The translations under genes and the position numbers were made by a program. From Micromonospora sp. WMMD1082 (GTDB taxonomy: Bacteria > Actinomycetota > Actinomycetes > Mycobacteriales > Micromonosporaceae), in NCBI RefSeq assembly GCF_029626175.1, contig NZ_JARUBM010000002.1, positions 3,055,001 to 3,119,000 on the forward strand: a stretch of 64,000 nt of DNA. The letters run 5' to 3'. Under the pieces are notes generated by a model. The model worked only from the letters and a program-made list of their open reading frames with translations, was not told where the DNA came from and ran no database searches. Positions 17,337 through 26,094 of this stretch are shown here, piece by piece (the first letter of the stretch is position 1; each line of letters starts with the position of its first letter).

Positions 17337-18658
17337 CGCGGTCTCGCCGCCATCGCGGTGGGGCGCGGGTGAAGGGTGCTCGCGGCGTCCCGTCCGGCCT
17401 CGCTCCCGCCGCGAGGTGGCGGTGGGTCGGGTGGCGGTGTGCGGCGTCGACGGGTTCCGGCGGCGATGGCCACGGCGGCGGGGGCGAGCAGGAACGGGCC
17501 GGACAGGGCGGCGACCGCGGCGACGGTGAGCGCGGCGAGCGCGGCGTTGACCCGCTGGCGGGGTGTGGGCAGCAGACGCGCCGCCGCGGCGAGACCGACC
17601 AGGGTGACGCAGGCCAGCAGCGCGGCGAAGGTCCGCATCAAGGTTTCCACGGTGATCAGGCGCGGCGCCGCTGCGGCGGCGACCGCGACGAGCGTCGCGG
17701 CGGCGGCCTGGACCGCGACGCCGCGCCGGGGCTCGCCGTCGCGTGTCACCGCGAGGCGGGCGGGCAGGACGTGGTGACGGGCCAGGCTGACACCGGCACG
17801 CGCGCCCGCGGCGACGAAGGTGACACTGGCCGCGACGGTGAACAGCACCGCTGCCACCGCGACCACGACGGCGGCCCACGGCCGTCCGGTAGGGGCGAGC
17901 AGGCGCATCAGCGGCACCATCGTGTCGCCCGCCTCGCCGCCGAGCACGCCGACGGTGCACCAGGCCAGTCCGGTGTAGAGCACGACGATGATCGCGAGGC
18001 TCACCATGGCCGCCCTGCGGACCTGCCGCGGGTCGGTGAACTCCGCGGACAGGTTGGCGGTGACCTCCCAGCCGCAGATCGCCACGAACAGCACGGCGAC
18101 GGCGCTACCGATCCCCGCGACACCGTGTGGCGCGAACGGGGTGATCCGATCGAGACTGACGCGTGGCCCTGCCACCACGACCACCGCGACGAGTAGCCCG
18201 ACCAGCACCCCGGTGAGGACCAGCTGCAGCCGGGCGGACAGGCGCAGCCCCACCAGGTTCGCCAGATACACCAGGGCCAGCAGCACCGCCGCGAACACCA
18301 GGGCCGGTCTCGCCGAAGCGTGCAACGCGGCGGCGGTGTAGCGGGCGCCTGCGATAGCTCCCGCGACGACCCCTGCCGGTACCGCGGCGAACAGCCAGCA
18401 CCCGACGACGGCCGCGGCGCGGTGGCCGAACGCCCGCCGGGTGAACGCGGCCACACCGCCGGAGTCGGGGTAGCGGGTACCGAGCGCGGCGAAGGACGTG
18501 GCGATCTGCGCGGACACGCACAGCAGCGCCGCCCACGCCAACAGCGACGCCGGGCCGGCAACCCGCACCGCCATCGCCGGCAGGACCAACACTCCCGGCC
18601 CCAGGACGGCGCCGACGCACAACGCCGCGCCACGCGCCGTGCCGATCCCGGCGCTCAC
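17333..18658 (-). CDS. APC superfamily amino acid permease
   Basis: 441 residues, about 12 membrane segments (N-terminus GVLVLPAMAVRVAGPASLLAW, later GGVAAFTRRAFGHRAAAVVG) typical of amino acid-polyamine-organocation transporters. The last 40 residues are a Pro/Arg-rich cytoplasmic tail. GTG 18658 overlaps the marR stop (GTGA) and the gene's stop overlaps the MFS start. The substrate cannot be predicted. Confidence 0.85.
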   Translation of the reverse strand: MSAGIGTARGAALCVGAVLGPGVLVLPAMAVRVAGPASLLAWAALLCVSAQIATSFAALGTRYPDSGGVAAFTRRAFGHRAAAVVGCWLFAAVPAGVVAGAIAGARYTAAALHASARPALVFAAVLLALVYLANLVGLRLSARLQLVLTGVLVGLLVAVVVVAGPRVSLDRITPFAPHGVAGIGSAVAVLFVAICGWEVTANLSAEFTDPRQVRRAAMVSLAIIVVLYTGLAWCTVGVLGGEAGDTMVPLMRLLAPTGRPWAAVVVAVAAVLFTVAASVTFVAAGARAGVSLARHHVLPARLAVTRDGEPRRGVAVQAAAATLVAVAAAAAPRLITVETLMRTFAALLACVTLVGLAAAARLLPTPRQRVNAALAALTVAAVAALSGPFLLAPAAVAIAAGTRRRRTPPPDPPPPRGGSEAGRDAASTLHPRPTAMAARPR

Positions 18659-19173
18659 CGCGCGGGCTCCGTGTCAGCCGGGCCGGCGCCAGCGCGGAAC
18701 TGGTCAGCCAACGCCCTGAGCACAGCGACGACATCCGGTGGCGGCATGGCGGCGTCGCGCAGCAACTGCGCCTGTCGCACGGCGACCTGCCGTCGCAACA
18801 TGCCCGCCAGTGACGATCCTTGCTGCGTCGGCCGTATCACCACCCGTCGCAGGTCATGCTCGTGCAGCTCGCGACGCACCAGACCGCGGTCGCTGAGCTG
18901 CGCGAGCGCGGAGGTCAGTGTCGCTCGGGCGACGCCGGCCTGCCGGGCGATGTCCGCCGGCTCGGCCACCTCGCCGGCGCACACGAGCTCCAGCACGTCG
19001 TAGGAGGTCCACGTCAGCCCCGTCTCGCGCAACACGGTGCGTTCCAGGTACGCGCGCACGACGTTCGCACTGCGGCACAGACATGCCAGCAGGTCGGGCT
19101 CTACCCGACGGGCCCGGTGTCCGCCGACGGGCGGGCGGTAGATGCCCGCCGGCCGGCGGACGGTGGCGCTCAC
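18655..19173 (-). CDS. MarR family transcriptional regulator
   Basis: 172 residues from the second of two tandem GTG codons (19173); GAGGCAGG lies upstream. The MarR winged helix is clear: LTWTSYDVLELVCAGEV, recognition helix AGVARATLTSALAQLSDRGL, wing VRRELHEHDLRRVVIRPTQQ. It is first in the operon with the permease and MFS genes and so probably their local repressor, released by a transported compound. About the first 27 residues are Arg/Pro-rich and may not be translated. Confidence 0.85.
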   Translation of the reverse strand: MSATVRRPAGIYRPPVGGHRARRVEPDLLACLCRSANVVRAYLERTVLRETGLTWTSYDVLELVCAGEVAEPADIARQAGVARATLTSALAQLSDRGLVRRELHEHDLRRVVIRPTQQGSSLAGMLRRQVAVRQAQLLRDAAMPPPDVVAVLRALADQFRAGAGPADTEPAR

Positions 19174-19523
19174 CACGACCTGCCTCGGTGGTGGGGACGG
19201 TGGACGGTCGCAACGCCACCACGGCCTCCCCGGCCGGGGCGCCGGCCCGACAGTGCCGGCGTCGCGTCACGTGATTGACAATCATGGGCTGCGAAACACA
19301 TGGTCATCCCCGTTCTTCCGGTGTCTGCTGGAGCATCGGCGCGGGCATGGCGCGGCGACAGCCGGTGGCACCTGTCCGCCCGCCCCATCACGCAGCGACG
19401 CCGCGGTCGGAGCCCGCCTGAGATCTGGAAGGGAGCCTGCGGCGGCGATCGACGCGGGGCGCGCCGCAGCGCCACGCGCCCCGGCCTCGCGTCGGCCGCG
19501 TGGTCGGCTCGCGGCAGCGGGCC
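19174..19523. other. Intergenic, no gene recognised
   Basis: Upstream region of the marR operon. Reading frames are Arg/Ala-rich with no ribosome binding sites; I see no operator palindrome of note. Confidence 0.4.
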
Positions 19524-19754
19524 TCAGTCCTGCGGTGCGCCGTTGGTAGGCCCAGGGTGGTGGGTCGCACCGAGTGCGGCGTTGACGCGCTGACCGAGCA
19601 ACCGCAGCTGGTGATGCATCGCCACCAACGCCGCACGCCGCGACGGGCTCGGCTGGCGCGCCGCCGCCAGGATGAGCTCGTCGATGTCGCCGCGCAGCTT
19701 GCGCAGACTGCTGCTGGCCGACGCCAGCGGCAAGTCGAAGCCACCGCTTTTCAC
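19524..19754 (-). CDS. Small hypothetical protein (76 aa)
   Basis: GTG 19754 with GGAG 5 nt upstream. Encodes VKSGGFDLPLASASSSLRKL, then a helix LRGDIDELILAAARQ and a second helix HQLRLLGQRVNAALGATH. The amphipathic helices suggest a small coiled or DNA/protein-binding peptide. It stands alone, with no neighbour within 300 bp on its strand. No family recognised. Confidence 0.45.
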   Translation of the reverse strand: MKSGGFDLPLASASSSLRKLRGDIDELILAAARQPSPSRRAALVAMHHQLRLLGQRVNAALGATHHPGPTNGAPQD

Positions 19755-20245
19755 ACTGCTCCATCGCCTCGGTGCGCCCGCGGCTGGCATCCGCCGCCGC
19801 GGTGACCGGACCCCGGCGGTCGCCTCGCGTCCCTCTTGCCTGATCACGGCCTCAACTCCTCGGCCTCGCACCGTCGCTGTCGCACCGACCCGGCGGGCAG
19901 CCCGCACGCGGCCATTGGGGCACCCCGTGGTGTGGTCGGTGAAACGGCGGGGACCGACGGCGCACCCGCCGGCCCCCGCCGCTCGCCGCCGCGACCTCAC
20001 GAGCCAACGGTCGCCGCGGCGAACGGGGCACCGTGGCCATCCGGTGAGCCGCCGAGACCCGCCGTGAGGCGGCTGGTCACGCGGCAGCGACAGCGTCACG
20101 GGACGCGGCCAGGCCAGGCGATGCCGCCGCGTGGTGGCGGCCGGATGACAAGTGCCCGAGCGGCGACGGTTCCCCCCTTTGGTCCCGTCGCCCGCCGACC
20201 GGGGCGCACCTCGCGGGCAGGTCCCCGATCCGCTACGCTCCACCT
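19755..20245. other. Intergenic upstream of the palindromes
   Basis: No supported gene. Frames on both strands are Arg-rich. The segment ends at the first of the 31-bp palindromes. Confidence 0.4.
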
Positions 20246-20276
20246 AACTGTAGTTCGAAACTTTCGTACTACAGTT
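20246..20276. promoter_or_regulatory. 31-bp palindromic operator, copy 1
   Basis: Outer arms AACTGTAGT and ACTACAGTT are perfectly complementary and are separated by a 13-bp core TCGAAACTTTCGT that is itself nearly palindromic. It lies 88-118 bp before the XRE gene start. Two more copies with the same spacing occur in the window. Confidence 0.75.
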
Positions 20277-20321
20277 GCTGGGGCGATGACGAGAGCTAAA
20301 CACGACATCCCCCTGGCGGTC

Positions 20322-20352
20322 AACTGTAGTTCGTAGTTTTCGTAGTGCAGTA
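20322..20352. promoter_or_regulatory. 31-bp palindromic operator, copy 2 (degenerate right arm)
   Basis: Left arm AACTGTAGT is identical to copy 1, core TCGTAGTTTTCGT, right arm AGTGCAGTA with three changes. It ends 11 bp before the XRE start codon and overlaps its promoter or leader, a position suited to autoregulation. Confidence 0.7.
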
Positions 20353-20363
20353 CGGAGGATCTT

Positions 20364-20816
20364 GTGGCTTCGACACCTGCCGACCACGCTGACGATCACA
20401 CCTCGCAGGTGATCCAGTCCCGGTTGCTAGTGATCCAGTCCCGGTTGGAGTACCTGTTCAGCGGGGAGCGCGAGGGGGCGGAGCCCTACACCGAGAGCGA
20501 GGTCGCCCGCGCGCTCATCGCCCGCGGCTACCCCATCACCGAGGGCGGGCTGCGCAACTTGCGGCGCGGGGAGAAGATCAACCCCAAGGCCACCACCCTG
20601 ATTGGCCTTGCCGAGCACTTCGGCGTCCCCCCCGGCTTCCTCCTCGGTGAGGGGGACGAACCCACCTTGAAGGCCCGCGAAGCGCGGGTCCTGGCCCGGA
20701 CGATTCAAGACCTCAGCCCCGAAAACCGGCGAAAGATCGCTGCCACGATCCGGGACTACCAAGAGTTGGAGGCACTCAAGGAACGCGCTTCCCGGCCCTC
20801 GCCGCCCGACCAGTAG
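20364..20816 (+). CDS. EspR-like XRE transcriptional regulator, likely controller of the pilus locus
   Basis: 150 residues, GTG 20364 with CGGAGG about 7 nt upstream. A helix-turn-helix similar to EspR and other actinobacterial XRE regulators covers roughly residues 45-100: SEVARALIARGYPITEGGLR, then NLRRGEKINPKATTLIGLAE, then HFGVPPGFLLGE. The C-terminal helix (DLSPENRRKIAATIRDY) is probably for dimerisation. Two 31-bp palindromes precede it and a third sits between the divergent prepilin peptidase and pilus operon, so it probably regulates itself and the pilus genes. Residues VIQSRLL/VIQSRLE come from a perfect-frame 21-bp tandem duplication. Confidence 0.8.
   Translation: MASTPADHADDHTSQVIQSRLLVIQSRLEYLFSGEREGAEPYTESEVARALIARGYPITEGGLRNLRRGEKINPKATTLIGLAEHFGVPPGFLLGEGDEPTLKAREARVLARTIQDLSPENRRKIAATIRDYQELEALKERASRPSPPDQ
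20409..20450 (+). repeat. 21-bp tandem duplication inside the XRE gene
   Basis: Two adjacent 21-bp units, 20409-20429 and 20430-20450, share the first 18 bases (GTGATCCAGTCCCGGTTG). They add seven residues to the N-terminal helix without breaking the frame. Each unit starts with GTG, so the second is also a possible internal start. Confidence 0.8.
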
Positions 20817-20870
20817 AACCCTCTCGCGCTGGCGCACCGCCGGGAAGGGGCGGTCGGGCATGCCGGCGGG

Positions 20871-21539
20871 TCAGGACTGCGCGAACGCCGCCGCGAGCAG
20901 GGCGCCGGCAAGCAGATAGGGGCCGAAGGCCAGCTCGGATTGGCGCCGTAACGCGAGACGGGCCAGCGCTTCGGGCCCGGCGAGCAGGTAGGGCAGCAGG
21001 CCGCCCCACACCACCGCAGGCCAGCCGAGTGTGCCCAGCGACGCGGCAAGGACCGTCGCGAACCGCACATCGCCCGCGCCGATCATGCTGCCGCCCGCGG
21101 CCAGCACGAGGTACGCGCCGCCCACCGCGCTGGCCGCGAGCAGCGCCGTCACCAGCGTCTGCCAGTGCCCGGTTGCGAACGCGTCGCCCGCGAGAAACGC
21201 CCCCAGTGTCAGCGCCATGGCCCCGACGAGCGGCGTGGGAAGCCGGTGCGTCGCGGCGTCCACGGCGGCGAGCAGCAGCCCGAGGTCAATGAGGATGAGC
21301 CACGCCGCCACCAACGGCACGCCGCCTGGCCGCTCATGCAGACGCCCGGCGAGCGCCACCGATCCGGAGGCCAGCACGACGGCGCCGCCGCCGGAGGCCA
21401 GCGCGTGCCAGCGGAGGCGACGGGCGCGCGGGGCGTTCCCGGCGCGCAGGCGTGCCACGGCGCGCAGGTAGGCCGCCGGCAGCACCGCTCCCGCCAACGC
21501 ACCGCTCACCGCGCTGCCCCACCACAACGTCGCGTCCAC
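20871..21539 (-). CDS. tadV: Prepilin peptidase (A24 family, TadV/CpaA type)
   Basis: 222 residues from GTG 21539 (GGGGGG 5 nt upstream); ATG 21581 would add 14 Arg/Gly-rich residues. Membrane aspartyl protease that trims the leader of Flp pilin and TadE-type pseudopilins. Both catalytic aspartate motifs are present: LAAVDAATHRLPT and the GxGD motif in GSMIGAGDVRFA. There are about seven hydrophobic segments. It is encoded divergently from the pilus operon, with a 31-bp palindrome in the gap, and convergently with the XRE gene 54 bp away. Confidence 0.85.
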   Translation of the reverse strand: MDATLWWGSAVSGALAGAVLPAAYLRAVARLRAGNAPRARRLRWHALASGGGAVVLASGSVALAGRLHERPGGVPLVAAWLILIDLGLLLAAVDAATHRLPTPLVGAMALTLGAFLAGDAFATGHWQTLVTALLAASAVGGAYLVLAAGGSMIGAGDVRFATVLAASLGTLGWPAVVWGGLLPYLLAGPEALARLALRRQSELAFGPYLLAGALLAAAFAQS

Positions 21540-21657
21540 ATCGCCCCCCACCCGCCGCTCGACGCGGCCATCCCTGCCCACCCGGCGTCACGCCGGCGCC
21601 CTACCGGGACACTGCGCGCCCAGGCCTCGGGCGCCGCGCCGACCCTTCAGGTAGGCG

Positions 21658-21688
21658 AACTACAGTACGAAGTTTTCGAACTGTAGTT
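21658..21688. promoter_or_regulatory. 31-bp palindromic operator, copy 3
   Basis: Arms AACTACAGT and ACTGTAGTT are perfectly complementary around a 13-bp core ACGAAGTTTTCGA, the same architecture as the two copies before the XRE gene. It lies between the divergent prepilin peptidase (start 21539) and the pilus operon (first start 21914). The rest of the gap (21540-21913) holds no gene. Confidence 0.75.
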
Positions 21689-21913
21689 GACTGTCTACGT
21701 CGGGGTGTGCTTTGCTCGGTCCGTTCCGATGCCGCACTGTGGTGCAGATTCTGCGAAGTGTGGCGTGGCGCCGGGCGAGCTGAGCGGTAGTGCCAGCCGC
21801 GCCCGGGAGATGCCCGTCCGCCGGCCGTCGGCGGCGTCCAAACGGGTCAGACAAGTCGATGTCCAGGAACCGCGAGAGCGGTCGGCTCGCCGTCGCGAGG
21901 AGACACGATCAGC

Positions 21914-22477
21914 ATGATCATCAAAAGGATTCGTCGGGCTCGTGGCCGGTTCGTCGGGTTGGCCGTAGGCGTGTGCCTGGCGGCCGGTCTCGGCGGATGC
22001 GGCGGGGGCGGCGCCGCGCAGGATCCGCCGGCGAGCCGTCCCCCGGCGCCCCCGGTGGTGGAGCCGGGTGTCAGCGCCGACGAGGCGGCGTTGCGGGCCT
22101 ACCGGGGCATGTGGCAGGCGTACGCCGAAGCCGGCGTGACCGCGGACGCGCAGTATCCGGACCTGCCGCGGTACGCCACCGGCAGAGCCCTGTCGACGTT
22201 GCAGACCGGGCTGACCAGACTGCGGGAGGACGGCAACGTCATCAAGGGCGCCTACCGGTCGGACCCGCAGGTCCTCGTGACCACACCGGCGACGCTGCCG
22301 GCCGCGGCGACGGTGACCGATTGCCTGGACACCACCGAGTTCCTCACCTACACCGCGGCCGGCGCGTTGGTCGACGACATCCCGGGTGGTCGACGGGCGG
22401 TCCGGGCGACGGTCACCCGTGACGGGGACGGCTGGAAGGTGTCCAGCTTCGGGGTGCAGGCGGTCGGCACATGCTGA
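21914..22477 (+). CDS. Lipoprotein, first gene of the pilus operon
   Basis: 187 residues, ATG 21914 with GAGGAG about 12 nt upstream. Signal peptide with basic start (MIIKRIRRARGRF), hydrophobic core and lipobox LGGC (Cys near 29), then a Pro-rich linker and a compact domain (AALRAYRGMWQAYAEAG, ending RDGDGWKVSSFGVQAVGTC). The fold looks like small NTF2/Mce-associated-type domains, but this is a weak impression. Probably anchored on the outer face of the membrane and involved in pilus assembly. It overlaps the next gene by 7 nt. Confidence 0.7.
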   Translation: MIIKRIRRARGRFVGLAVGVCLAAGLGGCGGGGAAQDPPASRPPAPPVVEPGVSADEAALRAYRGMWQAYAEAGVTADAQYPDLPRYATGRALSTLQTGLTRLREDGNVIKGAYRSDPQVLVTTPATLPAAATVTDCLDTTEFLTYTAAGALVDDIPGGRRAVRATVTRDGDGWKVSSFGVQAVGTC

Positions 22478-23343
22478 GGCCCGCGCCCCGGGTGGGGATC
22501 GTCGCCGCCGTCGTGGCCGTGGCCGTCGGGGTGATGGTGTCGCCCGCCCGGGCCGACGACGGTATCGGCCATGTCGACTGCACGCGCAGCCCCGCCGCAC
22601 CCGAGTGCGAGCTGACCGCCGAAGCCCCCGGTGGCCCCGCCGGGCCCACCGGCGGACCGACCGGGGGCAGCGGCGGCGCGCACGACAGCGACGACGCGGA
22701 TGAGCAGAGCGACTGCTACTGGGCGCCGGTGCCCGGTGACCGGCCGCCACCTGCCGGGTCGGGCCCGCAGGGCGGCTGGTACGCGCGCACCTGCCTGCGC
22801 GACGGCATCGGGTCGCAGGCCACGCCGGTGTGGCTCGACGAGGCGCCCGGGCTGAACCCGGCCGCGCTGGCGCAGACCGCGCGCTCGCGCCTGGTCCTGC
22901 CCGCCCCGCAGATCCGCACCAACCCCGACACCGTGCCGTTCGTGCTGGTCCGGGTGCCGGTGTGGTTGTGGGTGGATCGGGTGACCTGGTCGGTGCGGTC
23001 GGCGTCGGCGTCGGTGCCCGGGGTGACGGTGACCGCGACGGCGACGCCCACCCGGGTGCGGTGGTCCTTCGGCGACGGCAGCACGGGCCTGACCTGCCGG
23101 GGTCCGGGCCGGCCGTGGACGCCGACGATCGACCCGCGGGCCAGCTCGCCCTGCGGGCACACCTACACCCGCTCCTCGGCTTCCGCGCGCACCGGCACGT
23201 TCGGGCTGCGGGCGACGGTCACCTGGTCGGTGACCTGGTCCGGGCCCGGCGGTCAGGGGGGCACGCTCGACCCGCTGACGACGACATCAACCCGCGCGGT
23301 GCCGGTCGGGCAGTCGCAGGCCGTCGTGGAGCGTGTCCGGTGA
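22471..23343 (+). CDS. Secreted protein with PKD-like segment
   Basis: 290 residues. Signal peptide (VGIVAAVVAVAVGVMVSPARA), a Gly/Pro/Asp-rich linker (about 48-80), then a beta-rich region with VRWSFGDGSTGLTCRGPGR, which resembles a PKD-type WxFGDG turn, and two cysteines (CRGP...SPCGHTY) able to form a disulfide. Similar secreted proteins accompany Tad loci in actinomycetes; the role is unknown. It ends with a GTGA overlap with the SAF gene. Confidence 0.65.
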   Translation: MLRPAPRVGIVAAVVAVAVGVMVSPARADDGIGHVDCTRSPAAPECELTAEAPGGPAGPTGGPTGGSGGAHDSDDADEQSDCYWAPVPGDRPPPAGSGPQGGWYARTCLRDGIGSQATPVWLDEAPGLNPAALAQTARSRLVLPAPQIRTNPDTVPFVLVRVPVWLWVDRVTWSVRSASASVPGVTVTATATPTRVRWSFGDGSTGLTCRGPGRPWTPTIDPRASSPCGHTYTRSSASARTGTFGLRATVTWSVTWSGPGGQGGTLDPLTTTSTRAVPVGQSQAVVERVR

Positions 23344-24011
23344 GCGTGGCCACGCGTGCGGTCACGAGCGCGGCCGGCGCGGACGCCTCGACGCCGTCGG
23401 CGCGGCCGGCCGGGCGCCGCAGCGGCCAGCGGGTGGCCGCCGGGGTGCTGCTGGTGCTGGCGACGGTGGCCACGTTCTGGCAGGTCGATCTGCGGCGCAA
23501 TGCCGCGCACCAGTACCTGGCGGTGGCCCGGCCGATATCGGCGGGTGAGGTGATCGCTGCCGCCGACGTGCGGGTGGTGCGGGTGCCGAACCCGCAGGGC
23601 CTGGCCCTGGTCGCCGCCGAGCGCCGCGACCAGGTGGTGGGGCACAGCGCCGCGGTGCCGCTGGCCGCCGGCAGCCTGCTGGTGTCCTCGCAGGTCGGTC
23701 CTGCGGCGTGGCCGCCGGCCGGGCAGGCGGTGATCGCGGTGCCGGTCCCGGAGGGACGCGCCCCCGCCGGCCTGACCGCCGGGGCGCGGGTCGCGGTGGT
23801 CGTGACCGCCAACGGTGCCGGCGGTGAGCAGCCGGCCCCGCCCGGCGGTCAGGGCGGGGCGCCGCGGGCGGTGGGCGCGGTCGTGTCGATCGCGGACACG
23901 GTGCATACCGGCGGGCAGGTGGTGACGCTGCTGCTGGCCGACCGCGACGCGGAGGCGGTCGCCTCGGCGACCGGCGAGGTGGCGCTGGTCCAACTCAACG
24001 CCGGCCAATGA
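23340..24011 (+). CDS. cpaB: SAF-domain pilus assembly protein, RcpC/CpaB-like
   Basis: 223 residues, GTG 23340 in a 4-nt overlap. One N-terminal membrane anchor (RVAAGVLLVLATVATFWQVD) followed by an SAF domain: LAVARPISAGEVIAAADVRV, then SAAVPLAAGSLLVSSQVGP. This is the layout of CpaB/RcpC, a periplasm-facing component of the Flp pilus machine. It is shorter than proteobacterial CpaB. Confidence 0.8.
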   Translation: MSVATRAVTSAAGADASTPSARPAGRRSGQRVAAGVLLVLATVATFWQVDLRRNAAHQYLAVARPISAGEVIAAADVRVVRVPNPQGLALVAAERRDQVVGHSAAVPLAAGSLLVSSQVGPAAWPPAGQAVIAVPVPEGRAPAGLTAGARVAVVVTANGAGGEQPAPPGGQGGAPRAVGAVVSIADTVHTGGQVVTLLLADRDAEAVASATGEVALVQLNAGQ

Positions 24012-24046
24012 GAACGGGCTAGTGAGAGACGCAGGAGGTGCGGACG

Positions 24047-24772
24047 ATGTTGGTGGTCCTCGCGTCGGTGTCCGGCGCGCCCGGGGTGTCCACGGCGGCG
24101 CTGGGTCTGGCCGGGCTGTGGCCGAAGCGACCCGGGCTGCTGGTGGAGGCCGACCCGTGCGGCGGCGTGGTCGCCGCGCGGTTCGGGCTGCGGCAGGAGC
24201 CGGGGTTGGCCGCGTTGGCCGCGGCGGCCCGTCATGGCCTGCCGGCGGGCGCGGTGGCGCCGTTCGTGCAGATCCTGCCGCTGGGTGTGCACGCCGTCGT
24301 GGCCGCCGACGCGGCCGCGGGAGCGGTGTCGGTGCTCGCCGACCGGCCGGCGGCGGTCGCCGCGCTGGCGCCGGTGGTGCTCGTCGACGCCGGCCGCCTC
24401 TACCCGGGCAGCCCGGCGTATGGCCTGCTGTCCGCCGCGGACGCGCTGGTGGTCCTCACCGTCGGTGACACCGAGCACCTCGACCACGTCGCGCACCGGC
24501 TGGCCGGGCTCCGCGCCAGGGTGCACACCGGCACCGTCGGCCTGGTCGTGACCGGCAAGACATCCTTCACGCCGCAGGACATCAGCGGCCAGTGCGGTGC
24601 GCCGGTATGGGCCCACCTGCCCCGCGACCGGTGGGGCGCGGCCGGGCTGAGCGGGCGGATGGCCGGACCCGGGTGGGCGCGGACCCGCCTGGCGCAGGCG
24701 CTGCGTACCCTGGCCACCACCCTCGCGGACCCGCCGCAGCCGGCCCGCCCGAGGCTGGAGGTCGCCCGGTGA
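24047..24772 (+). CDS. cpaE: CpaE/TadZ-like MinD-family protein, P-loop degenerate
   Basis: 241 residues from ATG 24047 (AGGAGG 8 nt upstream; the earlier GTG 24038 overlaps that site). MinD/ParA fold: deviant P-loop VSGAPGVSTAALGLA without a lysine, then LLVEADPCGGVVAARFGL (switch I), VVLVDAGRLYP (Walker B-like) and LVVLTVGDTEHLDHV. TadZ/CpaE proteins place the pilus machine at its site in the cell. Loss of the P-loop lysines suggests no ATP hydrolysis. There is a 4-nt overlap with TadA. Confidence 0.75.
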   Translation: MLVVLASVSGAPGVSTAALGLAGLWPKRPGLLVEADPCGGVVAARFGLRQEPGLAALAAAARHGLPAGAVAPFVQILPLGVHAVVAADAAAGAVSVLADRPAAVAALAPVVLVDAGRLYPGSPAYGLLSAADALVVLTVGDTEHLDHVAHRLAGLRARVHTGTVGLVVTGKTSFTPQDISGQCGAPVWAHLPRDRWGAAGLSGRMAGPGWARTRLAQALRTLATTLADPPQPARPRLEVAR

Positions 24773-26091
24773 CCGGCCCCGCGGGTGTTCCGCCCGCACC
24801 GGCGAGGCCGGAGGCGGTGGCGCCGGAGTTGGTGGCGCGGCTGCGGTCGCGGATCAGCGGCCGGCTCGCCGCGCACACCACCACCGCGTCCGATCCGCCA
24901 CCCGACGCGCTGATCGCCCGGTTCATCGCCGAGGAACTCGTGGCGCACGCCCGCGACACGATCACCGACGGCGGTGTTCCGCTGACCGCGAAGGCGGAGG
25001 CGGCGCTGGCCCGGGAGCTGCAGCACACCTTCACCGGCCTGGGTGGCCTGCAACGGTGGCTCGACGACCCGAACGTCGAGGATGTCTTCGCCAACGGCTG
25101 CGACAACGTGTGGATCCGCACCACCGGCGGGGTCATGGTCCGGGTGCCGCCGATCGCCGCCTCCGACGACGAGCTGATCGAACTGGTGCGGGTCGCGGCG
25201 GCGCGCAGCGGCCAGGAAGAGCGACGCTTCGACCGCGGATCACCGAGCCTGTCGCTGCGGCTTTCCGGCGGGCACCGGCTGTTCGCGGTGATGGCGGTGT
25301 CCAAGCGGCCCACCCTGGCGATCCGCCGCAACGTGTTGCAGCACGTCACGCTCGACGACCTCGTCCAGCGCGGTGAACTCACCCCCGGGCTGCGCGACCT
25401 CATCGCCGCGATGGTGCGGGCCCGCAAGAACCTGGTCATCTGCGGCGGCACCGGCGTGGGCAAGACCACCCTGCTGCGCGCCGCCGCCGGGGCGATCGGC
25501 GCCCACGAACGGATTGTCACCGTCGAGGACGCCTTCGAGGTCGGCCTCGACGAGAACACCGACGCCCACCCGAACACCCCGGCGCTGCAGCAGCGCGAAC
25601 CCAACCTCGAGGGCGTCGGCGGCATCGACATGACGACCATGGTCAAGTGGGGGCTGCGGATGCGCCCGGACCGGGTCATCGTCGGTGAGTCCCGCGGCGC
25701 CGAGGCCGTGCCCATGCTGCTGGCCATGTCGCAGGGCAACGACGGGTCGATGTGCACCATCCACGCCTCCTCCAGCAAACAGGCCCTGTCCCGCCTGGCG
25801 ATGTACGTGATGCAGGCGCCGATGCAGCTGACCTTCGACGCCGCGAACGTGCTCATCGGTCAAGCGGTCGACTTCGTGCTGCACCTCGACGTCGCCACCG
25901 ACGGCACCCGTGTGTTGTCCTCGATTCGGCAGGTGCTGGAGACCGACGGCACGCAGGTGACCTCCAACGAGATCTACCGCCCCGGTCCGGACCGGCGGGC
26001 CGTGCCGGCCGCACCACTGCGCGCCGACACCCTCGACGACCTCACCGCCGCCGGCCTGGACCTCGACCGTCTCGCCGCGGATCGGTGGTGA
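24769..26091 (+). CDS. tadA: Pilus assembly ATPase TadA/CpaF
   Basis: 440 residues, GTG 24769 overlapping the cpaE stop. Secretion ATPase of the GspE/VirB11 type that powers Flp pilus assembly from the cytoplasm. It has an N-terminal domain (about 60-210), Walker A CGGTGVGKTTLLRA (about 226), acidic box VTVEDAFEVGL, Walker B-like RMRPDRVIVGESRGAEAV, and the histidine box GNDGSMCTIHASS. All motifs are intact. Confidence 0.92.
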   Translation: MTGPAGVPPAPARPEAVAPELVARLRSRISGRLAAHTTTASDPPPDALIARFIAEELVAHARDTITDGGVPLTAKAEAALARELQHTFTGLGGLQRWLDDPNVEDVFANGCDNVWIRTTGGVMVRVPPIAASDDELIELVRVAAARSGQEERRFDRGSPSLSLRLSGGHRLFAVMAVSKRPTLAIRRNVLQHVTLDDLVQRGELTPGLRDLIAAMVRARKNLVICGGTGVGKTTLLRAAAGAIGAHERIVTVEDAFEVGLDENTDAHPNTPALQQREPNLEGVGGIDMTTMVKWGLRMRPDRVIVGESRGAEAVPMLLAMSQGNDGSMCTIHASSSKQALSRLAMYVMQAPMQLTFDAANVLIGQAVDFVLHLDVATDGTRVLSSIRQVLETDGTQVTSNEIYRPGPDRRAVPAAPLRADTLDDLTAAGLDLDRLAADRW

Positions 26092-26094
26092 GCC

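Noticed and set aside
20409..20450. Tandem repeat considered as start of a CRISPR or iteron array
   Set aside because: Only two units, 21-bp period, in frame inside a gene. No repeat-spacer array exists in the window.
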